Part shown: piece by piece, positions 8,143-18,089 of the stretch
Layout of the letters: each line of letters opens with the position of its first letter
Numbering within the stretch: position 1 is the first letter of the stretch
NCBI GenBank assembly: GCA_036504515.1
Contig: DASXVA010000012.1
Span: forward strand, 593,808 to 657,807
Direction of reading: 5' to 3'
DNA: 64,000 bases
Origin: AWTP1-18 sp036504515
Lineage (GTDB): Bacteria > Pseudomonadota > Gammaproteobacteria > Burkholderiales > Rhodocyclaceae
The notes under the pieces: generated by a model
Seen by the model: the letters and a program-made list of their open reading frames with translations, nothing else
Database searches by the model: none
What the model was told of the DNA's origin: nothing
Translations under genes and position numbers: made by a program

Positions 8143-9119
8143 GTACCCCCCGTAGCCTCACTGTTGAAAAACTCAACGACCTGACCCGTGCGCTGGCCGA
8201 GCTATGCGTTAAATCTCCTGTTTCTGCGGGCTGTGGTGCCCTGGCCAAGGATGCCAGCAACCTGATTTCCGGCCTCAGCTTTCGCGACGTCCTTGCCCGC
8301 GGCGGCTGGTATCGCCTGGGCGGTATCGTCAATCCTCAAGGGGATCGCATTGCCGAAGACCTGGAAGCCTGGGCCGAAGCCGAACTGTCCAATTGCAACG
8401 ACGATTTCGGCGCCCTCCACGACCGCTACGCCGATGCAGGCCTGCGCAGCACTCACCTGACAGGCAAGACCCACTATCTGGTCGCCAGCACCGGTGACGA
8501 CGCCACCGACTTCATCCAAGTTGAAGTGGAAGAACTGCAGGAAGTTATTTCCCACCCCCTGTTCACCGACGACAATCCCCCTTCCAGCCTGGACGAACTG
8601 GTGGATCCCCGTGCCGATGACAACAGCCCCTGCACGCCCCTGGGCATCCCCTTCTACGCCCTGCGCCGCGTTACTGACGTTGCCGACTTTGTCGGCCGCA
8701 TGGCGGAACAGAAACCCGATCCCCAGCCCGTCCATCGCTTTATCGATGCCTGGGAAAAGAGTAGCGCCGGCCATGCCGCCGTCTTCTCCAACCACTGGGT
8801 CCTCGCCGTACGGGAACATCTGGACCGGTTCCACCAGCCCATTCTTCACGCCTCCCCCGCCGCCGCCCTCAACGGTTCGCCCCCCCGCTTCGATCTGTCC
8901 TTCGGCGCCCAGGGACTGGCCCTCAACGAAGCCCTGCAACGCTTTGACAAGCAAGTGGGCTACCCCATGGCCTGGTTCTTCCACATGCTCACCACCAAGG
9001 CGGTTCCCCACGCCGTGGCAACGGCCGTCATCAACGACCTGCAGGCCGGCTTCTCCTACCTGCCCGAGCGTGACTCTGCTGTCATCAAGGAATGGCTGTA
9101 CTCCCCCTTCGGCTTCTGA
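8139..9119 (+). CDS. Conserved-looking nif-operon protein of unknown function
   Basis: A 326-residue soluble protein with no signal peptide or membrane segment and no metal-binding cluster motif. I do not recognise a domain. It starts within the lrv stop region (ATGA overlap) and ends the nif operon before a strong terminator, so it must be co-expressed with nitrogenase. It is acidic (D/E-rich, for example VEVEELQEV), with a C-terminal helical part (PMAWFFHMLTTKAVPHAVAT). Translational coupling to the LRV protein suggests the two act together; this is inference from position. Confidence 0.85.
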   Translation: MSTPRSLTVEKLNDLTRALAELCVKSPVSAGCGALAKDASNLISGLSFRDVLARGGWYRLGGIVNPQGDRIAEDLEAWAEAELSNCNDDFGALHDRYADAGLRSTHLTGKTHYLVASTGDDATDFIQVEVEELQEVISHPLFTDDNPPSSLDELVDPRADDNSPCTPLGIPFYALRRVTDVADFVGRMAEQKPDPQPVHRFIDAWEKSSAGHAAVFSNHWVLAVREHLDRFHQPILHASPAAALNGSPPRFDLSFGAQGLALNEALQRFDKQVGYPMAWFFHMLTTKAVPHAVATAVINDLQAGFSYLPERDSAVIKEWLYSPFGF

Positions 9120-9140
9120 ACGAATTGTTGCCAGCAGCGG

Positions 9141-9198
9141 ACTTGCCTCTTCAGGCAAGTCCCAAGCGCCGGTGTGCCGCAAGGCCATCGGCGTTTTT
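9141..9198 (+). terminator. Terminator of the nif operon
   Basis: A first hairpin, ACTTGCC / GGCAAGT (9141-9147 with 9154-9160), then a second stem CGCCGGTG / CATCGGCG (9167-9174 with 9186-9193, one G-T pair) followed by TTTTT (9194-9198). It marks the end of the nifH operon. The remaining bases up to 9390 hold no element I can support. Confidence 0.85.
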
Positions 9199-9390
9199 GT
9201 TTGATGCCACGACTGCTGTCAAACCAATCATGGCTTCGACACCATGGTGATGGTGAGACAAACCCTGCTTAGTGCCCCCTTCAGGCCAATACCGACGTAA
9301 GCTGCTGGCGACCCTGGCCCATTACCTTCTGGAGGAAGTTTTGCCCGACGCATCGAATACCGGTCTCTGTTTTGCGCGAAGTGCATTGCC

Positions 9391-9888
9391 ATGAGCACGG
9401 AGACAAGTCGCGACCCCGTCTGCGGCAAGGATGTTGTCTTGGCCGAATCCGCCCATAGCCTGCAGCACCGGGGCCTCACGTTTCACTTCTGTTCCCGGCA
9501 ATGCCAGCAGCGCTTTGAAGAAACCCCCGAGCTTTATACCGGCGCCCGGCGCAGTGCAGACATTCACCCCATACCCAAGCGACGCAAGCTGATCGCCGCC
9601 CAGGGTGCAGAAGGTGCCTTGACCGAGGCCAGCCAGCGCCTCGCGGCGATGACGGGCGTCTCTTCAGTACGGTTTGATGGCTGCAGCCTGCGCATCGACT
9701 ACGACCTGTTGCTGGTTTCCCTCACCATGATCGAAGCTGTGGCAAATGAAGCCGGTCTCTCTTTCAAGGAAGGCCTCCATGGCCTGCGCCGCAGTCTGTG
9801 GAAATTCACCGAACGCAATGAACTGGAAAACGCCGTACGAGCCGGTACCGGCGCCTGCTGCAGCCGTCCCCCGACCCGACTGCGCTAG
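9391..9888 (+). CDS. YHS-domain protein
   Basis: A 165-residue soluble protein beginning with a YHS/TRASH-like metal-binding domain: DPVCGKDV near residue 7 and FHFCSRQCQQRF near 35, the cysteine pattern seen at the N-termini of copper-transporting ATPases and in heavy-metal sensors. The middle (about 65-125) could fold as a small beta-alpha-beta unit; the C-terminus carries a CC pair. It lies 54 bp before an NtrC-type regulator and its kinase in the same direction, so it may report metal status to that pair. Function is inference. Confidence 0.8.
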   Translation: MSTETSRDPVCGKDVVLAESAHSLQHRGLTFHFCSRQCQQRFEETPELYTGARRSADIHPIPKRRKLIAAQGAEGALTEASQRLAAMTGVSSVRFDGCSLRIDYDLLLVSLTMIEAVANEAGLSFKEGLHGLRRSLWKFTERNELENAVRAGTGACCSRPPTRLR

Positions 9889-9942
9889 GGGGCACAGCCC
9901 TTACAATGGCGGCCTTTCCGCTGCACCTTCGCCCCTTGCCCC

Positions 9943-13418
<3,476 letters not shown>

Positions 13419-13525
13419 GAGTCACAATCATCAGTAACAGTCCGTCTTTCCGGGTCTTGGCAAGGCTGATGACAGCTATGTACCGGTAATATGCGGCCTC
13501 TATCGCCTGACCGGAGTTTTGCCCC

Positions 13526-15160
13526 ATGCCCGCCTGGTTTCTGAAAATGAGCATTCGCTGGAAGCTGCAACTCGGCTTCTTCGTCGTCACCATGGTAACG
13601 ACCATCTTCAATCGTCTATTGGCCACCCACGAGCTGACCAAGATGATCGAAATTGCCCAGGCCGGACAAGTCCCCGCCGCCGTCCTGCAACAAATGCTGG
13701 ATAACCGGACCACCTACATTTTCAATTCCTTCTGGGAATCGGGCATCGAGTTCGCCGCCCAGTTCATGCTGATCGGTTTTGTCGCCACCTTGTTCGTGCG
13801 CCCCATTCAGGCCCTGCGCGATGCCATGCAAGCCATGGCCAAGGGCGATCTGGTCCATGCCCTGAAGCAAACAGCGGAAGACGAAGTCGGCCAACTCCAG
13901 CGCGCCTTCAACAGCATGCGCGACCGCTTTGCCGGCATCCTCAAGGACATCGAAGACAGCGGCAAGCAAATGCACCAGTCCGCCTTCCAGATCACCACCA
14001 TCGCCCGCGAAATCGCCGATGTCAGCCGTAAGGAAGAAAGCCGTTCCGCCGAAGTCAGCGCCGCCACCCGGGCCCTCAACGACACCGCCCAGCAAGTGCA
14101 ACAGCACGCCGACAGTGCCATTGCGCAATCTGCCGAACTGGAAAGCCGCGGCCGGGCCGGCATCGCCAGCGTTCGCCACAATATTGCAGTGATGGAAGAA
14201 ACCAGCACCGGCGTCGCCCAGGCCTCCAACAGCATTAGCGAACTGGAAAGCGAAGCCGACCGCATCGGCGCCATCATCGGCACCATCAAGGAAATCGCCG
14301 GCCAGACCAATCTGCTTGCCCTCAACGCCGCCATCGAAGCCGCCCGGGCCGGCGAATCGGGCCGCGGCTTTGCCGTGGTGGCCGACGAAGTTCGCAAGTT
14401 GGCAGAACGCTCAAGCTCCTCCGCTGAAGAAATCACCGTCATCATCGGCGACCTCAACAATCGGGTGAACCAGGTCACCGGCTCCATGCAAACCGTGGTG
14501 GATCGCGTCGCTGACAGCCGCAAGGTGGCCGACGAAACCGTGGCCGTCATTGAAGAAATGGTGGGTGAAATCACCATTGCCGCCGGCAGCAGCCGTGAAA
14601 TCGGCGAGGCCAGCGGCACCCAGCTCAATGAACTCGCCCGCCTCGAAGTCACCCTGGAAGCCCTCTTCGCCACCCTGCACGAAAGCGGCTCCAAGGTGGA
14701 CGCTACTGCCGCCATCGGCGACACCATTTTCGACGTCAGCGAAAATCTCAACCACACCATGGCCGGCTTCCAGTTCGCCCGGGACACCGTCCTGCACAAA
14801 GCCCCCGGCGAAAAACGCGATTTCCCCCGTGCCCCCAACAGCCTGCGGGTGAACGTCACCAGCAATGGCCGCGTGATTGAAGGCGTATCCCAGGACATCA
14901 GCCTTTCCGGCCTGCGCGTCATTCTGAAAGAAGAACTGGTGGAACACAGCATGGTCACCATGGAGGTGTTCCTGCCCACCGAAAACCTGGAAGACTTCCG
15001 CAAGCAATCGCCCCTGCATCTGCAAGGCCGCGTCATGCGCCAGATTGAAGCCGACAACCGTCGTTTCTACGGCATCCACTTCGAAGGTCTGGACAACAGC
15101 GCCAAACTGGCCCTCAAGCGCGCCGTCGAATACTTCAACCATCCGGCTGAGTTCAACTGA
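13526..15160 (+). CDS. Chemoreceptor (MCP) with C-terminal PilZ domain
   Basis: A 544-residue methyl-accepting chemotaxis protein. Two membrane helices (about 12-30 and 76-94) enclose a short periplasmic segment of about 45 residues, too small for a normal ligand domain. HAMP follows (about 92-145), then the signalling coiled coil with the conserved tip EIAGQTNLLALNAAIEAARA near 256-275. Residues about 428-540 form a PilZ domain with both c-di-GMP motifs intact: R431xxxR435 and D457xSxxG462. This resembles the energy-taxis receptor Tlp1 of Azospirillum, in which PilZ tunes aerotaxis. GGAG precedes the ATG. Confidence 0.92.
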   Translation: MPAWFLKMSIRWKLQLGFFVVTMVTTIFNRLLATHELTKMIEIAQAGQVPAAVLQQMLDNRTTYIFNSFWESGIEFAAQFMLIGFVATLFVRPIQALRDAMQAMAKGDLVHALKQTAEDEVGQLQRAFNSMRDRFAGILKDIEDSGKQMHQSAFQITTIAREIADVSRKEESRSAEVSAATRALNDTAQQVQQHADSAIAQSAELESRGRAGIASVRHNIAVMEETSTGVAQASNSISELESEADRIGAIIGTIKEIAGQTNLLALNAAIEAARAGESGRGFAVVADEVRKLAERSSSSAEEITVIIGDLNNRVNQVTGSMQTVVDRVADSRKVADETVAVIEEMVGEITIAAGSSREIGEASGTQLNELARLEVTLEALFATLHESGSKVDATAAIGDTIFDVSENLNHTMAGFQFARDTVLHKAPGEKRDFPRAPNSLRVNVTSNGRVIEGVSQDISLSGLRVILKEELVEHSMVTMEVFLPTENLEDFRKQSPLHLQGRVMRQIEADNRRFYGIHFEGLDNSAKLALKRAVEYFNHPAEFN

Positions 15161-15402
15161 TCTGCAGAGTCTTGGCCAATATTCATTGGCCCATGGGTAA
15201 AGCAAATTCTTTATCCTAATTCGCTGAGTGGCAGCAAGCGGCCAAAACCAGTCAGCGGATATTTTCCATTAGCAGCCATCTGCGACTGGCTGTCTATGCC
15301 TTACGTCATATTTACTTCCTCGGCACTAGTCTGCAAGAATCTGAAACAGCGTTATCAGACATGATGGATGTGTCGTTCAATTTTTACGTCGAGGTCGCGA
15401 AA
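15161..15402. other. Intergenic region at the start of a lower-GC island
   Basis: No gene is supported. Composition falls from the GC-rich coding DNA on the left to near-balanced. An imperfect palindrome (TTGGCCAATATTCATTGGCC, near 15173-15192) is visible. It marks the transition into the accessory stretch 15400-18090. Confidence 0.4.
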
Positions 15403-16116
15403 ATGAGAATTAAGAAATTTGGACTTGCTGTATCTTTCTGTGGTTTTGCCATTGCAGGCGTAGCCGCCGATCAGCCACCTTCAAAGGTTCAGTCGGTAAC
15501 AACAGCGGAACTTGTCGAGGCAAACAATGCTGAACTATCTCCGCTGATGCTGGCGTCTCGCCAAGGAAATGTCGACACGGTAAAGGCACTTATCGCCGCT
15601 GGTGATGACGTTAACGCCCGCGACAAGAATGGAGTTAGCGCACTTATGATTGCGGCCAGGAACGGCCAGAAGGACGTCGTTAAGTTTCTCCTAGACCACA
15701 AAGCTGATATCAACAATCGGAACAACGGTGGCGGCGATGCACTCTACTGGGCATCAGAGAATGGCCGAACCGCCGTGGTGAAAATCCTTCTCGAACGCGG
15801 CGCCAAAATAAACGCAAAGTCGAATTTCGGTCACACTGCGCTCATGATTGCTTCACGAGTTGGCAAGACCGATACGGCTAAGTTATTGCTGGAGAATGGT
15901 GCTGACGTCGCTGCACGAGATGAAAACGGAGAAACAGCCCTTAGCCAAGCAGCGGGCGGTGGATGGTTGGATATTGTGAAGGCACTGGTCGAGCATGGTG
16001 CCGACATTACCGTCAAAAACACCCTTGGCTCGACGCCATTGCTTATAGCTTCAGCCAAGGGTAAGACAGAGGTAGTCAATTACTTGTCTGGGTTCAAGAC
16101 ACAGCCGAACAAGTAG
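15403..16116 (+). CDS. Exported ankyrin-repeat protein
   Basis: A 237-residue protein with a signal peptide (MRIKKFGLAVSFCGFAIAGVAA, cleavage near residue 22) and about six ankyrin repeats of 33 residues (pattern LMLASRQGNVDTVKALIAAG, then ADINNRNNGGGDALYWAS and so on) filling residues 40-230. It probably binds a protein partner in the periplasm. The start chosen is ATG 15403 because it gives a normal signal peptide and has GAGG upstream; the frame runs back to 15361. Base composition is less GC-rich than its left neighbours. It lies just before the cassette array, but I could not show that it is itself a cassette. Confidence 0.85.
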   Translation: MRIKKFGLAVSFCGFAIAGVAADQPPSKVQSVTTAELVEANNAELSPLMLASRQGNVDTVKALIAAGDDVNARDKNGVSALMIAARNGQKDVVKFLLDHKADINNRNNGGGDALYWASENGRTAVVKILLERGAKINAKSNFGHTALMIASRVGKTDTAKLLLENGADVAARDENGETALSQAAGGGWLDIVKALVEHGADITVKNTLGSTPLLIASAKGKTEVVNYLSGFKTQPNK

Positions 16117-16305
16117 ATATCGTTTAGAGGCAGAAATCGGCCAGAAGCAGCTGTTCGCGTTTTCTCCCCACAGCGACCATTCGTGCCCGCCACCCAGATC
16201 CCGAAAACGATCCACAGCTTTCCGGCATATTGAAGTTGTTATACTGACGGCCAGAATGCCAAATGACTGAAAGTCATGAATAAAAGACAGAAAATTCAAG
16301 ATCAT
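16117..16305. other. Intergenic sequence before the cassette array
   Basis: No gene. A small palindrome, ATGACT-GA-AAGTCAT (near 16263-16278), and a stretch (near 16133-16178) with GGCCAGAAGCAGCTGTTCGC, which looks like a dispersed non-coding repeat seen in related genomes; that comparison is from memory. No integrase fragment is visible. Confidence 0.35.
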
Positions 16306-16355
16306 CAATATCAATTGTTATACGGACCTTGCGGTCCGTATAAACACTGTTGGGC
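16306..16355 (+). other. attC-like recombination site 0 (degenerate left end of array)
   Basis: An 11-bp perfect inner stem, TTATACGGACC / GGTCCGTATAA with a TTGC loop (16318-16343), then a spacer and the right core box GTTGGGC (16349-16355), matching the integron consensus GTTRRRY. The left core box is degenerate (CAATATC at 16306 where RYYYAAC is expected). GTTGGGC is the exact complement of the left core box GCCCAAC of the next site at 17032, as expected for the two ends of one cassette. Confidence 0.6.
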
Positions 16356-17094
16356 ATCCTTATTCTGAGCAGCTGAACATGTCACAGAACAATTACATTC
16401 CACCAACTCTTCAAGCGCATGCTTTCAACTGCCCCCGTTGTCACGTTTTTGCCCAGCAGAAATGGTTCTTTCTGTATGGCGCAAACCAACGAAATGGCAA
16501 TGGCACTCAGTACCAAAACCAAGAATTCTTGGTTTCTAAATGTGAAAGCTGCGGAGAACCGACAATTTGGCATGGCACTGCAATGATCTATCCAATACAT
16601 ACTGTTGCCGAAGCGCCAAATGCCGACCTACCTGACGATATTGCTGCCGATTTTGAAGAAGCAAGGCTCATCGCCAATTTTTCTCCGCGCGGAGCAGCCG
16701 CGCTCCTTCGCCTTGCGATACAGAAGCTATGCGCCCACTTAGGGCAGTCGGGGAAAAATATCAATGCTGATATTGCTGCTCTCGTGGCAAATGGTCTTCC
16801 ACAGAAAGTTCAGCAAGCGCTGGATAGCGTGCGCGTAATTGGTAACGACGCAGTGCACCCTGGAACGATAGATCTTCGGGATGACACTGAAACGGTAAAC
16901 AAGCTATTCCGTCTAGTGAATTTCATCGCCCACAAAACCATCACCGAGCCACGCGAGGTTGAAGAAATATATATGGGACTTCCCCCTGACAAACTGGCCG
17001 GGATCGAACAGCGTGACAAGAAGTAGTGTATGCCCAACCCATCATTCCACTGGACCTTGCGCATAAATCCGCGCAAGGTCGGTGAATTCTGACG
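16350..17094 (+). mobile_element. Integron gene cassette 1
   Basis: A unit starting inside the GTTGGGC core (after the G) and ending inside the GTTAGGG core of attC site 1. It contains one gene beginning 23 bases after the left core and ending 5 bases before the right-hand attC. Joining the ends would restore GCCCAAC...GTTGGGC, a perfectly matched attC. Gene spacing, single-gene content and core complementarity are all typical of integron cassettes. Confidence 0.78.
16379..17026 (+). CDS. DUF4145-type protein with zinc-ribbon N-terminus (cassette 1)
   Basis: A 215-residue soluble protein. The N-terminus has two CxxC pairs (CPRC near 19 and CESC near 58) that probably bind zinc. The rest (about 80-200) matches the DUF4145 pattern: EARLIANFSPRGAAALLRLAIQKLC followed by ALDSVRVIGNDAVHPG, an all-helical region often found near restriction or other defence genes. 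No catalytic motif is evident, so function is unknown. It is the only gene of cassette 1, and its codon usage is less GC-biased than the chromosomal neighbours. Confidence 0.82.
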   Translation: MSQNNYIPPTLQAHAFNCPRCHVFAQQKWFFLYGANQRNGNGTQYQNQEFLVSKCESCGEPTIWHGTAMIYPIHTVAEAPNADLPDDIAADFEEARLIANFSPRGAAALLRLAIQKLCAHLGQSGKNINADIAALVANGLPQKVQQALDSVRVIGNDAVHPGTIDLRDDTETVNKLFRLVNFIAHKTITEPREVEEIYMGLPPDKLAGIEQRDKK

Positions 17095-17100
17095 TTAGGG
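17032..17100 (+). other. attC site 1
   Basis: A 69-bp site: left core GCCCAAC (17032-17038), right core GTTAGGG (17094-17100; consensus GTTRRRY except the last base). The arms are an imperfect inverted repeat: the right arm's complement, TTCACC-GACCTTGCGC, aligns with TTCCACTGGACCTTGCGC on the left, leaving unpaired extra bases as in the extrahelical bases that guide integrase. It begins 5 bases after the cassette 1 stop codon. Confidence 0.82.
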
Positions 17101-17109
17101 TTTTTCATC

Positions 17110-17424
17110 GTGGCGATCTTCAACCTATCCCAGAAAACAAAGACTCACCAGCTGCGTTCGACAGTTGCGTTTTGCGTAACCGTACTTCTCTTGGCAGCTT
17201 TAATGCAGGGACAAAGCTTCGGTCTTTTTTCAAGGGAGGGTTTCGACTATCTATTCCTTCTATGCTTTGTGTCGTTCTTGGTCAGCTTCGTCTTATCTCT
17301 ACGTGAGGGCATATCGACAGTTAAAGATATGAAAACATCTCACTCTGACCCAAATGTACAGGCATTGCTTCGAGGAGAAATTGACCTTGAGGAATATGGT
17401 CGACGTAGGGGGTTGTATGAGTGA
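17110..17424 (+). CDS. Small membrane protein (cassette 2)
   Basis: A 104-residue protein of unknown family. Two probable membrane helices (about 17-34, VAFCVTVLLLAALMQG, and 45-64, YLFLLCFVSFLVSFVLSL) are followed by a charged tail (VQALLRGEIDLEEYGRRRGLYE) reminiscent of short oligomerisation tails of the SHOCT kind. It starts with GTG 15 bases after the core box of attC site 1, and its stop lies 9 bases before the CCCTAAC core of attC site 2, the close packing expected of a cassette. No good ribosome binding site is seen, which is common in cassettes. Confidence 0.7.
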   Translation: MAIFNLSQKTKTHQLRSTVAFCVTVLLLAALMQGQSFGLFSREGFDYLFLLCFVSFLVSFVLSLREGISTVKDMKTSHSDPNVQALLRGEIDLEEYGRRRGLYE

Positions 17425-17433
17425 ACTTCAAAT

Positions 17434-17517
17434 CCCTAACACTGCGGTCAAGGCGTGGCCTTCGGCCACTAGGACGCACCACCTGCCGGCGACGCGCACC
17501 TTCCTCCCACGCTAGCC
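17434..17517 (+). other. attC site 2 (imperfect)
   Basis: Left core CCCTAAC (17434-17440) is the exact complement of GTTAGGG that opens cassette 2 at 17094. A tight inner hairpin GTGGCC-TTC-GGCCAC (near 17455-17469) follows. The right core is probably GCTAGCC (17511-17517), one base from GTTAGCC. The outer arms pair only partly (TCAAGG with CCTTCC), so the site is either degraded or a divergent type. Confidence 0.55.
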
Positions 17518-17524
17518 CGAGCAA

Positions 17525-17698
17525 ATGCCCAAAGACTTGCGCTCACTAGTCAACACGATTTTGTTTCTGAACACGCTAATTTGTTTGATAGCCGCATTTT
17601 TCATTTTCCCCAGTGGCCCCCTACATGATGTCTCTTTGTATGCCGCAGGCGCAGGCGCGGCGATCCACTGGGTTTATGGGAAATTTACGAATCCCTAA
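17525..17698 (+). CDS. Very small membrane protein (cassette 3)
   Basis: A 57-residue open frame starting at ATG 17525, eight bases after the core of attC site 2. The product has one strong hydrophobic helix (about 8-28, LVNTILFLNTLICLIAAFFIF), a short polar turn and a second, weaker alanine-rich hydrophobic stretch (about 36-48). Start position right after the core box and a following core-like GGCTAAC support it as a real cassette gene. No family recognised. Confidence 0.55.
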   Translation: MPKDLRSLVNTILFLNTLICLIAAFFIFPSGPLHDVSLYAAGAGAAIHWVYGKFTNP

Positions 17699-17753
17699 AA
17701 ATTGGAAACAACCGTGACAGTGAAGGTACTGGAAAATAGCTCCCCACCGTTCT

Positions 17754-17897
17754 GGCTAACCCGATGCTCAACCTAGTTCTCTTTGATCGCTGGACGCTGC
17801 GCGATAAAACCGCGCTGCGCCGAGTAGCTCTACGCTCCTGAATGTCTGCTTTCGCTAGCGAGCTACTTCCGCTTTGGGTCGAAAGTGTGAGTTAGCT
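17754..17897 (+). other. Candidate attC site 3, long form
   Basis: GGCTAAC (17754-17760) is complementary to GTTAGCC and one base off the GCTAGCC that opens cassette 3; GTTAGCT (17891-17897) would be the right core. The 144-bp interior contains an inverted repeat GTAGCTC / GAGCTAC (17824-17830 with 17860-17866), like the variable terminal structure of long attC sites. The arms next to the cores pair poorly, so confidence is limited. An overlapping repeat GAATGTC / GACATTC (17840-17846 with 17911-17917) offers a different reading as a dispersed palindrome. Confidence 0.42.
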
Positions 17898-18089
17898 GAA
17901 TCAAGAAACTGACATTCATCGCCGAGCTAGCCTGAAGGTCTGTCCCGCCGGTTCTTGGCGCAGGCTCTATGGCCAGGCAGATACCAGCCAAGCAAGCGAA
18001 TCATCAGACTGCTGATAAGCGCGGTTTTCCGCCGAGGAAGCCCGATAATAGCGACCGCTTCGTTTTGAACGCTATTTTGGAATTCCCGC
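17898..18089. other. Intergenic region before the ycaO-like gene
   Basis: No gene of useful length. No strong promoter or ribosome binding site is seen before the ATG at 18090. It is the right border of the cassette island. Confidence 0.4.

Noticed and set aside
15403..16116. Ankyrin gene as a fourth cassette
   Set aside because: No core box is visible just before it, and 190 bases separate its stop from the first attC-like site.
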